A stretch of DNA of 15,303 nt from positions 1 through 15,303 of the forward strand of contig JAHRAW010000204.1 in NCBI GenBank assembly GCA_020027415.1. Direction: 5' to 3'. The notes beneath the pieces were generated by a model. That model was not told the origin of the DNA. It searched no databases and saw nothing but the letters and a program-made list of their open reading frames with translations. A program made the position numbers and the translations under genes. The stretch comes from Gammaproteobacteria bacterium (GTDB lineage: Bacteria > Pseudomonadota > Gammaproteobacteria > Arenicellales > Poriferihabitantaceae). Every line of letters begins with the position of its first letter. Positions within the stretch are counted from its first letter, which is position 1. This document shows positions 1 to 6,670 of the stretch, one piece after another.

Positions 1-904
1 GGTTCCTTTCGCAACTCCTTAAAATTGTTTTTAGGCTGCGCCATGAAAACTTCATCGCGCAGGCGAATTTTTTCCACCATGGGGTCGCTGATTCCATTCT
101 CAACTGCAGGCATGCAATTCGCATTTCATGGTAACGCCGACTCGGCGCATCCAAATTCGTTTTCCATTCACGGAGAAATAATTGCTGCGCTGGAATCACT
201 TTTTCATAGCAACTAGAAATTCGCCTGCCGTCCACGCGGAGATACGCAAGACGGCGTTCGCTGACGCGCGCCGGCAGGTTGGTCTGGCGCAAAATCTTGA
301 GCCATAAATCCCAATCTTGCAGGGCTTCCAACTGCTCATTGATGCGGCATGCGCCGAGGTAACATTTCTTAGTCAGGCACAATGAAAAACTGCCCAAGTT
401 ATTTTCGCAAGACAATTCTTTCAAGCCCATCGTCGCGCGGTTATTTCTACCCGCCGGCAGATATTGATTTTGTTCGCCATACAGATAAAAATAATTGCCG
501 CCAACGATTGCGCATTGCGCCGCCTGTAAAATTTTAATTTGCGCGCTAATTTTGTCCGCATGCCAAAGATCATCGTCATCCAAAAACGCAATATATTCGC
601 CGTTGGCATGGTCAAGCCCAAGGTTGCGCGCCTTGGCGGCGCCGAACGCCGGCGGAAAATTAAAAAACACAATGCGCATCCGCCGATCCACTGCGCGATA
701 GCGGGCTTGCAACGCCTGCACCGTGCTTTCGGTTTCATCGCTGCATCCATTGGCGACAATAATAATTTCAATTGACTGGTAAGTTTGATCGCCGATGCTC
801 ATCACCGCCTGCTTTAACAATCGCGCGCGATTGTGAGTCGGCACAATCACGCTGACCAGTCCGGCAATCGTCCGCTCCTCGTTTGGTCGTTTTGCCGATA
901 TCAT
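1..904 (-). CDS. Family 2 glycosyltransferase (3' end outside window)
   Basis: The frame is open from an ATG at 904 down to the window edge (301 codons, no stop), so the C-terminus is missing. The N-terminal half is a clear GT-A fold of family GT2: VSVIVPTHNRA near residues 17-27 binds the nucleotide sugar, ANGCSDET at 51-58 follows, and FLDDDDLW at 107-114 holds the metal-binding DxD. QDWDLWLKI at 196-204 matches the usual (E/Q)DWDLWLR acceptor/catalytic-base region. The enzyme should transfer a sugar from a nucleotide sugar to a growing glycan at the cytoplasmic face; donor and acceptor cannot be told. Its ATG overlaps the TGA of the upstream sulfotransferase gene (ATGA, 901-904), so the two are probably translationally coupled. 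The stretch around 360-600 is visibly AT-richer than the carnitine genes, as is common for surface-polysaccharide genes. Family call is firm, specific role unknown. Confidence 0.88.
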   Translation of the reverse strand, partial: MISAKRPNEERTIAGLVSVIVPTHNRARLLKQAVMSIGDQTYQSIEIIIVANGCSDETESTVQALQARYRAVDRRMRIVFFNFPPAFGAAKARNLGLDHANGEYIAFLDDDDLWHADKISAQIKILQAAQCAIVGGNYFYLYGEQNQYLPAGRNNRATMGLKELSCENNLGSFSLCLTKKCYLGACRINEQLEALQDWDLWLKILRQTNLPARVSERRLAYLRVDGRRISSCYEKVIPAQQLFLREWKTNLDAPSRRYHEMRIACLQLRMESATPWWKKFACAMKFSWRSLKTILRSCERN

Positions 905-1782
905 TTTTTCCAGTGCGTTAAATCTCGTTCCAACAAATTTTCCAGCAGGTGAATATCGTCCGCGAAGTAGGCGAGCAAGGTTTGCTTCATGGCGGGCGAC
1001 AGCGGTTTGTTTTTTCGTATTCGGTAGTTATTTTTTCGCAACCATTCCAAGATTCCAAAATGAGCGCGGATGCGCATTTTCCTTTTCCCATGCCCGATGC
1101 CGAACAGCAACCAATTGAAGGCGCGCGAATAATAAGTTCTGGCTTGGTTGTAAATCGGCAAATCATATTTGCCGTCATCCGCCACCTGCAGAAAATTGAG
1201 CGCCGACAAATAGGTTGGCCGCGGCTGGTCGCGCAAATCATCAAACAAAATCACATGCACGCGTGCACGCGCAACCTGCTGATAGAGGCGTTGCAATTGC
1301 CCGCCGAGCGAACAAACCTCACCGTAAAAAAGCATCTTCACCTCGGCGCATTTCTTGGGGATGGCTTTGCCAACTTTACGCTGCGCCTGCAACCGCCACG
1401 CGGTGGCCAAATCCCTTTGCGCTTCCAAGCCGCTGAAACACACTTGATTATGCCACGAAGCAACCATCTCCACCGGGTTGCGCAACAGCACGATAAACAC
1501 CGCCGCCGGTTGATACCGCAAAATGTTTGCCACCGCATCGCGCGAATATAAATAACGCGCTGAGGTCTCGCCGACCCGAACATGTTGCGGAGCGGCGCCG
1601 TTCAACAAGGCTTGATAATCCGGCAAGCGGGTGAACTTGCGATTGCGATGATCGGTATTGAAATAGTGCGCTTCCTTTTCAGCCATAAAAATATGCGGAT
1701 GCGCGCTTAACCATTGATCCATTGAAGTGGTGCCGCACTTGGGCGCGCCGAGAATAAAAAAATCCGTTTTTCTTGCGTTCAT
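901..1782 (-). CDS. PAPS-dependent sulfotransferase domain protein
   Basis: A 293-residue protein of the Sulfotransfer family. FILGAPKCGTTS at residues 9-20 is the 5'-phosphosulfate binding loop. FIVLLRNPVEMVASW at 96-110 is the 3'-phosphate motif, with R101 and S109 at the expected places. HPHIFMAEKEAHYF (28-41) is typical of bacterial and heparan-type carbohydrate sulfotransferases. It would move sulfate from PAPS to a hydroxyl or amino group, most likely on a sugar because a GT2 gene follows with a 4-base ATGA overlap. The ATG at 1782 lies only three bases after the acyl-CoA dehydrogenase stop, which puts this gene in the same transcription unit as the carnitine genes. No signal peptide or membrane helix is evident, so it is probably cytoplasmic. 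The acceptor is unknown; a small-molecule or lipid acceptor remains possible. Confidence 0.88.
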   Translation of the reverse strand: MNARKTDFFILGAPKCGTTSMDQWLSAHPHIFMAEKEAHYFNTDHRNRKFTRLPDYQALLNGAAPQHVRVGETSARYLYSRDAVANILRYQPAAVFIVLLRNPVEMVASWHNQVCFSGLEAQRDLATAWRLQAQRKVGKAIPKKCAEVKMLFYGEVCSLGGQLQRLYQQVARARVHVILFDDLRDQPRPTYLSALNFLQVADDGKYDLPIYNQARTYYSRAFNWLLFGIGHGKRKMRIRAHFGILEWLRKNNYRIRKNKPLSPAMKQTLLAYFADDIHLLENLLERDLTHWKK

Positions 1783-1785
1783 CGG

Positions 1786-2949
1786 TCACCGATTTTCCAG
1801 CGGTCGCAAAATCGCGCGCGAGATAATCAACCGCTGAATTTCGCTGCTGCCTTCCCAGATTCTTTCCACCCGCGCATCGCGCCAGATGCGTTCCAGCGGC
1901 AAGTCAGCCATTAGCCCCATGCCGCCATGAATTTGCAACGCTTCATCGGCGATAAAAGCCAACGCTTCGCTCGCCGCTAATTTTGCCATGGCCGCTTCCA
2001 TATCACTCATGCCGCCATGGTCTTCTTGCCACGCCGCTTGATAGGTCAGCAACTCCGCCGCGCGCCGCTTGAGCGCCATGTCCGCCAGTTTGAAAGCCAC
2101 TCCTTGAAACTTGCCGATGGTTTGATTGAACTGCTTGCGCGTGGCGGCATACTCGCATGCCAGTTCGTAGGCGCGGTCGCAACGCCCCAAACAAATCGCG
2201 GCGACTTGCAAGCGCGTATTGCCAAGCCACTGGTTGGCCACTGCAAAACCTTGATGCACCTCGCCTAAAACTTGCGCCGAGGAAACTTTGCAGCGGTCAA
2301 ACTCAAGAATGCAATTGTGGTAGCCGCGATGCGAAACGCTGGCGTAGCCGGCGCGCACATTAAAACCTTGAGTGGCTTTATCAATTAAAAACGCGGTGAT
2401 TTTTTTACGCGCCCCGCGCGCGCTTTGTTCAACGCCGGTGGCGGCGAACAGAATGACGAAGTCGGCGATATCCGCGTGGCTGATAAAATGTTTGTTGCCG
2501 TTGATGACAAAATCATCGTCTTTGGCGGTCGCGGTACACGCCATAGAGCGCACATCGGAGCCGGCGCCGGGCTCGGACATGGCAATGCAATCCACCTTTT
2601 CGCCGCGGATGCATGGATACAGGTATTTTTCCCGTTGCGCCTCCACGCACGCCAGCAGGATATTGCTGGGTCGCCCAACGGTGTATTGCAACGCCATGTT
2701 GGCGCGCCCTAATTCGCGGTCTAACAAACACATGGACAAAGTATCCAGCCCGCCGCCGCCCAACTCGGCCGGCATGTTGGCGGCATACAACCCGACCTCC
2801 TTGGCGCGCGCGATGATTTGTCGGCGCAACCGCTCCGGCAACGCATCGGTTTTTTCCACTTCTGGTTCGTAGGGATACAACTCCTCGGCGACAAAACGCT
2901 TGGCGGTATCCACCAACATTTGTTGCGCTTCGGTGATGGCGAAGTTCAT
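1786..2949 (-). CDS. Acyl-CoA dehydrogenase (FAD)
   Basis: A full-length (387 residues) acyl-CoA dehydrogenase. It has the N-terminal helical domain, AMSEPGAGSDV at 123-133 in the flavin-contacting beta domain, NGNKHFIS at 150-157, the RKQFNQTIGKFQ region at 271-282, and the signature QIHGGMG at 339-345. IWEGSSEIQR at 364-373 supplies the catalytic base, E366. It should oxidise a CoA thioester to the 2,3-enoyl form and pass electrons to ETF. The neighbouring carnitine dehydrogenase and BKACE suggest a trimethylammonium acyl-CoA such as gamma-butyrobetainyl-CoA, but no CoA ligase, CoA transferase or hydratase is present in the window, so the substrate is open. The gene lies 45 bases after the SDR stop and its stop is three bases before the sulfotransferase ATG. 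No good Shine-Dalgarno is seen before the ATG at 2949. Confidence 0.93.
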   Translation of the reverse strand: MNFAITEAQQMLVDTAKRFVAEELYPYEPEVEKTDALPERLRRQIIARAKEVGLYAANMPAELGGGGLDTLSMCLLDRELGRANMALQYTVGRPSNILLACVEAQREKYLYPCIRGEKVDCIAMSEPGAGSDVRSMACTATAKDDDFVINGNKHFISHADIADFVILFAATGVEQSARGARKKITAFLIDKATQGFNVRAGYASVSHRGYHNCILEFDRCKVSSAQVLGEVHQGFAVANQWLGNTRLQVAAICLGRCDRAYELACEYAATRKQFNQTIGKFQGVAFKLADMALKRRAAELLTYQAAWQEDHGGMSDMEAAMAKLAASEALAFIADEALQIHGGMGLMADLPLERIWRDARVERIWEGSSEIQRLIISRAILRPLENR

Positions 2950-2994
2950 CGTAGGTGTGGGTGACTGAGGTGGATTAGTGGCGACTTAGCGAGG

Positions 2995-3801
2995 CTAAGA
3001 TGATTCATGCAAGCCGCCGAAATTCTCAATGTTGCCGTCTACATTAATGGCTTGACCGGTAATTTTGGCAGCCGCCGGCGACGCCAAAAACAACGCCGTA
3101 TGCGCAATTTCCTCCGCTTGGATGAAGGTGCGCAACGAAACGCTGTCGGTGTATTGCTGTCGCACTTGCGCGGCGCTGAGGTTGCGGTGCGCGGCTTCGG
3201 CGGCAATCACCCGCTGCATGCGCGAACCGTCCACGCTGCCCGGGCAAATGGCGTTGGCGCGAATGCCGCTTGGTCCTAACTCCATCGCGATGGACTTGGT
3301 CAAACCGAGTAACGCCCATTTTGCCGCCGCATACGGCGTGCGCAGCGGGTAGCCATGCCAACCGGCGGTGGAGGAAAGGCTGATGATGCAGCCCTTGCCG
3401 GCGCCGCGCATGGTGGGAATGGCTTGACGGCAGCATAAAAACGCAGATTCCAGATTAACCGCCAGACAGCGGCGCCAATCGCGCAACGCAATCTCCTCCA
3501 CCAACGCGGTGGGACCGGCGATGCCGGCGCAATTCACCAACGTATCCAACCCGCCGAACTCATCCCGTTGCCGTTCAAAGACCCGCGCCACCGCGTTTTC
3601 GTCGGCCACATCGGCGGTGCTGATATGGATATGGGGATATTCGCCGGCCAACTTTGCCAGCGCTTGTGCATCTATATCCACCGCATGCACCTCCGCCCCG
3701 GCGTCGGCGAACGCCAACGCGATCGACTTACCGATACCATCGCCGCCCGCGGTCACCAGTACGTTGTGCCCGGCGAAACGCCACGCTGGATGCTGCGTCA
3801 T
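2995..3801 (-). CDS. Short-chain dehydrogenase/reductase, candidate D-carnitine dehydrogenase
   Basis: A 268-residue classical SDR. The cofactor loop reads TAGGDGIG (17-24), so the first glycine of the usual TGxxxGxG is alanine. D42 and D44 after the second strand (VDID) favour NAD over NADP. NCAG is at 90-93, N116 follows, and the catalytic group is S143/S144, Y157 and K161 (YAAAK). The protein would be a cytoplasmic NAD-dependent alcohol dehydrogenase. General annotation would be 3-oxoacyl reductase-like. Because the downstream fusion protein acts on L-carnitine and BKACE on dehydrocarnitine, I infer that this SDR may oxidise D-carnitine or a related hydroxy acid into the same pathway; a D-carnitine dehydrogenase of about this size is known from Agrobacterium. 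An in-frame TAG 15 bases upstream fixes the ATG at 3801 as first start. About 100 bases separate it from the preceding gene. Confidence 0.85.
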   Translation of the reverse strand: MTQHPAWRFAGHNVLVTAGGDGIGKSIALAFADAGAEVHAVDIDAQALAKLAGEYPHIHISTADVADENAVARVFERQRDEFGGLDTLVNCAGIAGPTALVEEIALRDWRRCLAVNLESAFLCCRQAIPTMRGAGKGCIISLSSTAGWHGYPLRTPYAAAKWALLGLTKSIAMELGPSGIRANAICPGSVDGSRMQRVIAAEAAHRNLSAAQVRQQYTDSVSLRTFIQAEEIAHTALFLASPAAAKITGQAINVDGNIENFGGLHESS

Positions 3802-3901
3802 CGTGCAGCACGCAAGCTACGCGAAGCGGTTTCCCCGCCCGCCGATGTTTTCCGCCGAACGGGTAAAGACGATCTCAAATTTTGCGCGGCGGGTTGCATG
3901 G

Positions 3902-5473
3902 TTATTGGCTTGCTGGATTGGTTTGGCTCGTTTGAATTGAACGCCCGGCTTGCGGCGGGCGCGGCAGGTCGCGGTGCGCCGTTAGGATACGATTCAATCG
4001 CGTCAGAATTGGCGGCTCAACATCGCAGGCTCGGCTTTCAGTGGTGTTGACATGCAACAACATTTGCTCAGCGGTGGCGAGCACGGCGGAGTCGGTGGCG
4101 GCAGGCTCACCATCGGCGGCGGCGGGGGCGGCGCCGGCATACATGGTATGAAAAAGATGCAGCCGTTTTGGGTCGCCGCCTAACAACTGGGTGGTGATAT
4201 GAAACGGCTGATTGACGCCAATTTCGCGCAAGAAATTGAGATGCGTTTCCACCGTATAGTAACTGAAACCGCGCGCATGATATTCGCCGTGGATGCCGAG
4301 ATACCGAAACAACGCATCGGAAGCATCGCCGAAAGCCTGCAAGTAACAACTTTCGCTCATATGATGGTTGTAATCCACCCAGTGCGGCTTCACGGTGTCA
4401 CCATGCAACGCCAGCGGCTGCGCCAAAGCCGCCGCCGAATCGGCGGCGGCCAACTCACCGACTTCCGCCATAACGGGTTTATGCGCGTTTTCATACAACT
4501 TTTCTTCGTAGCGTTGCAAAGTTTTACCGGCGGCGGTGTCGTGCGCGCGCAACGCTTGTAGCACCGAAACCAAGCAATCATCGCGCAGTTTTTCAAGGTC
4601 GGCGATACGCCTGCCGGCGGCTTGCGCATCGGATTGTTGGCTCAGTCGGTGCAGCAACTCGGCGGTCAACTCGGGTCCGTCAAAGCGCGCCCAGGGCCAT
4701 TTCAGGCTCGGACCAAACTGCTTCATAAAATGCCCAAACCCGCCTTCGCCGCCGGCGATGCGATACCCCATGAAGATGCCCATGAACGACCAGCGCAAGC
4801 CCGGTCCATAGCAAATGGCTTGGTCTATTTCGTCAACCGTGGCGATGCCGTCATTGACCAGATGCAGGGCTTCGCGCCACACCGCCTCCATCATGCGGTC
4901 GGCAAGAAAAGCGTCAATTTCCTTGCGCACGAGCAGCGGATGCATGCCGAGGCGGCGATAAAAATCAACCGCCGCTTGCTTGGCGGCGGCGCTGCTTTGT
5001 CGCCCGCCGACGACTTCCACCAACGGCATCAGGTAGACCGGATTAAACGGATGCCCGACCACCACCCGCTGCGGAAAACGCACGCCAGATTGCAAATCGC
5101 TCGGCAACAGCCCGGAAGAGGATGAAGCGACCACCACCTCAGCGGCGGCGTGTGCGCATATCTCGTTCAGCAACGCTTGCTTGACTTCAAGCCGTTCCGG
5201 GCCGCTTTCTTGCACAAAATCGGCGTTCGCCACCGCCTCAGGCAACGATTGCGCGAACCTCAATTTGCCGCTGCACGCGACCGGCGCCAAGGTCATGTTG
5301 CGATAGGCGCGCAACGCATTTTCCACCACCTCATTGAGGCGTTTTTGCACCCTCTTGGCGGGGTCGTACAGCGTAACATCCACCCCATTGAGCAACAGCC
5401 GCGCGGCCCAGCCGGCGCCAATCACCCCGCCGCCGATTAAGCCCACTTGGGCGATCTGGTTTGTGTTTTTCAT
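3902..5473 (-). CDS. L-carnitine dehydrogenase fused to betainyl-CoA thioesterase
   Basis: A 523-residue two-domain protein. Residues 1 to about 325 are a 3-hydroxyacyl-CoA dehydrogenase fold. It has the NAD loop GLIGGGVIGAGW at 11-22, acidic D37 after the second strand, and GHPFNPVYLMPLVEVVGG at 140-157 carrying the catalytic-type histidine H141. Residues about 356-500 are a 4-hydroxybenzoyl-CoA thioesterase-like hot-dog domain with HWVDYNHHM at 364-372; D367 is the expected catalytic acid. This fusion is the known architecture of L-carnitine dehydrogenase with betainyl-CoA thioesterase, giving the first and third steps of carnitine to glycine betaine. The BKACE gene supplying the second step lies just upstream. 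An alanine-rich insert sits at about 448-465 in the hot-dog domain. I chose the ATG at 5473, 16 bases after the BKACE stop. A longer frame reaches 5548 but would overlap BKACE by 59 bases and adds a leader unlike the family. Confidence 0.92.
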   Translation of the reverse strand: MKNTNQIAQVGLIGGGVIGAGWAARLLLNGVDVTLYDPAKRVQKRLNEVVENALRAYRNMTLAPVACSGKLRFAQSLPEAVANADFVQESGPERLEVKQALLNEICAHAAAEVVVASSSSGLLPSDLQSGVRFPQRVVVGHPFNPVYLMPLVEVVGGRQSSAAAKQAAVDFYRRLGMHPLLVRKEIDAFLADRMMEAVWREALHLVNDGIATVDEIDQAICYGPGLRWSFMGIFMGYRIAGGEGGFGHFMKQFGPSLKWPWARFDGPELTAELLHRLSQQSDAQAAGRRIADLEKLRDDCLVSVLQALRAHDTAAGKTLQRYEEKLYENAHKPVMAEVGELAAADSAAALAQPLALHGDTVKPHWVDYNHHMSESCYLQAFGDASDALFRYLGIHGEYHARGFSYYTVETHLNFLREIGVNQPFHITTQLLGGDPKRLHLFHTMYAGAAPAAADGEPAATDSAVLATAEQMLLHVNTTESRACDVEPPILTRLNRILTAHRDLPRPPQAGRSIQTSQTNPASQ

Positions 5474-5489
5474 ACGGCGAACGAGATGC

Positions 5490-6380
5490 TCACTGCTTTT
5501 TAAGCGATAACCGCGCGCGCACTTCATCGGCCCCCAAAATATTGACATTGAGCGCCGACAAAATGGTCACCGCGCGTTCCACCAACTGCGCGTTGCTGGC
5601 GAACACGCCTTTCTCTAAATACAGATTATCTTCCAGCCCAACCCGCACATTGCCGCCCGCCAACACCGCCATCGCCACATACGGCAACTGCTTGCGACCG
5701 ATTGAGAACGCCGAAAATATCGCCCCGGCGGGGAGTTGATTGACCATCGCCATCAACGTGCTCGGGTCATCCGGCGCCCCATACGGAATGCCCATGCACA
5801 ACTGAATCATCAGCGGCGCATCCAACAACCCGTCCGCCACCATCTCCTTAACCAACACCAGATGCCCGCTGTCAAACACTTCCAGTTCCGGGCGAACGCC
5901 CAATTGTTGCACCCGCTTTGCCATCGTTTTGAGCATGCCGGGGGTGTTGGTCATCACATAGTTGCTGGCGGCAAAATTCATGGTGCCGCAATCTAAAGTG
6001 CAGATTTCCGGCAGCAGTTGCTCCACATGCGCAAGGCGCTCCAACGGCCCCGCCAGGTCGGTGTGCTCAGCGTCCAACGGCAACGGATTTTCCCCCGCGC
6101 CGAACACCATATCGCCGCCCATGCCGGCGGTGGTGTTAATCACCACATCAGTCGCGCTGTCGCGAATTCGGTGCACGACCTCGGCAAATAATTTGGGGTC
6201 GCGCGATGGCGCGCCGCTGTGCGGGTCGCGGACATGGATATGCACAATGGCGGCGCCGGCTTGCGCGGCTTCAATCGCGGCGTCGGCGATTTGTTGCGGG
6301 GTAATCGGAATGTTTGGATGCTTGCGCACGCTGTCGCCGGAGCCGGTTACCGCGCAAGTAATAAAGGCGTTGAAGTTCAA
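5490..6380 (-). CDS. Beta-keto acid cleavage enzyme (BKACE/DUF849), probably dehydrocarnitine-specific
   Basis: A 296-residue BKACE-family TIM barrel. IVHIHVRDP at 45-53 supplies the zinc ligands H47 and H49, and VRVGLEDN at 245-252 supplies E250 and D251. INTTAGMGGD (81-90) and CTLDCGTMNF (127-136) are further family landmarks. BKACE enzymes condense a beta-keto acid with acetyl-CoA and split it to acetoacetate and a new acyl-CoA. Adjacent to the carnitine dehydrogenase/thioesterase fusion, the expected reaction is 3-dehydrocarnitine plus acetyl-CoA to betainyl-CoA plus acetoacetate. The start is TTG at 6380; the family begins MNFxxFITCAVTG right there, and AGGA lies seven bases upstream. 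It is the first gene of the minus-strand operon and lies divergent from hemH. I see no convincing promoter for it. An ordinary 3-keto-5-aminohexanoate-type specificity is the alternative, but the context argues against it. Confidence 0.93.
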   Translation of the reverse strand: MNFNAFITCAVTGSGDSVRKHPNIPITPQQIADAAIEAAQAGAAIVHIHVRDPHSGAPSRDPKLFAEVVHRIRDSATDVVINTTAGMGGDMVFGAGENPLPLDAEHTDLAGPLERLAHVEQLLPEICTLDCGTMNFAASNYVMTNTPGMLKTMAKRVQQLGVRPELEVFDSGHLVLVKEMVADGLLDAPLMIQLCMGIPYGAPDDPSTLMAMVNQLPAGAIFSAFSIGRKQLPYVAMAVLAGGNVRVGLEDNLYLEKGVFASNAQLVERAVTILSALNVNILGADEVRARLSLKKQ

Positions 6381-6387
6381 GGCAGGT

Positions 6388-6391
6388 TCCT
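6388..6391 (-). promoter_or_regulatory. Ribosome binding site for the BKACE TTG start
   Basis: On the minus strand AGGA stands seven bases before the TTG at 6380. This spacing supports TTG as the true initiation codon; no ATG or GTG lies at the homologous position. Confidence 0.6.
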
Positions 6392-6482
6392 GTCGGTTGG
6401 GTGGCTAAATGATACCCGCTTGATGGCAAAGTAGAAAGAGCATTGTGCCAAGTCCGTCGTGCAATTCCGCCCCGCCCGCGCC

Positions 6483-6511
6483 TTGACTCCAGAATCTCGC
6501 GCCGCTATATT
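6483..6511 (+). promoter_or_regulatory. Sigma70-type promoter upstream of hemH
   Basis: TTGACT at 6483-6488 and TATATT at 6506-6511 are separated by exactly 17 bases; each box matches the consensus at five of six positions. This is the best promoter in the window. Transcription would start near 6518, leaving a leader of about 150 bases before hemH that is C-rich and contains the heptamer tract at 6633-6667. Confidence 0.7.
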
Positions 6512-6632
6512 ATTAAGCAACCGTTGCGCGTGGTATGCGCGTTCGTTGCATGCGCATTGTTTCGCGTTGCCTGGGGCCTGGGGCTGGACTAACTCCCCAA
6601 CCCCGCCTCCCCAGTTTGAATTTCCGCGTTTA

Positions 6633-6667
6633 CCTTGCCCGTTTCCTATTCCCCATTCTCCATTCCC
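6633..6667 (+). repeat. Degenerate C-rich heptamer tract (five units)
   Basis: Five consecutive 7-base units share the form YATTCCC, the best being TATTCCC at 6647-6653 and CATTCCC at 6661-6667; the first two units are more diverged. On the minus strand the tract reads as G-rich repeats of GGGAATG type. It ends three bases before the probable hemH TTG start, so it lies in the leader RNA, or in the first codons if a further-upstream start is used. Confidence 0.6.
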
Positions 6668-6670
6668 GCC

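Noticed and set aside
949..1551. 200-codon plus-strand frame opposite the sulfotransferase
   Set aside because: It is antisense to a gene with clear PAPS motifs and its translation has no domain, signal or membrane pattern.
3802..3901. Possible terminator between the fusion gene and the SDR
   Set aside because: Only a 7-base complementary pair (CCCGCCG and CGGCGGG) about 40 bases apart and no T run; too weak.
5474..5548. 25 extra N-terminal residues of the carnitine dehydrogenase fusion
   Set aside because: They lie within the BKACE gene in another frame and the NAD-binding fold begins properly at the ATG at 5473.
6381..6480. Promoter for the carnitine operon on the minus strand
   Set aside because: TATCAT near 6415 could be a -10, but no acceptable -35 or sigma54 pattern at correct spacing was found.
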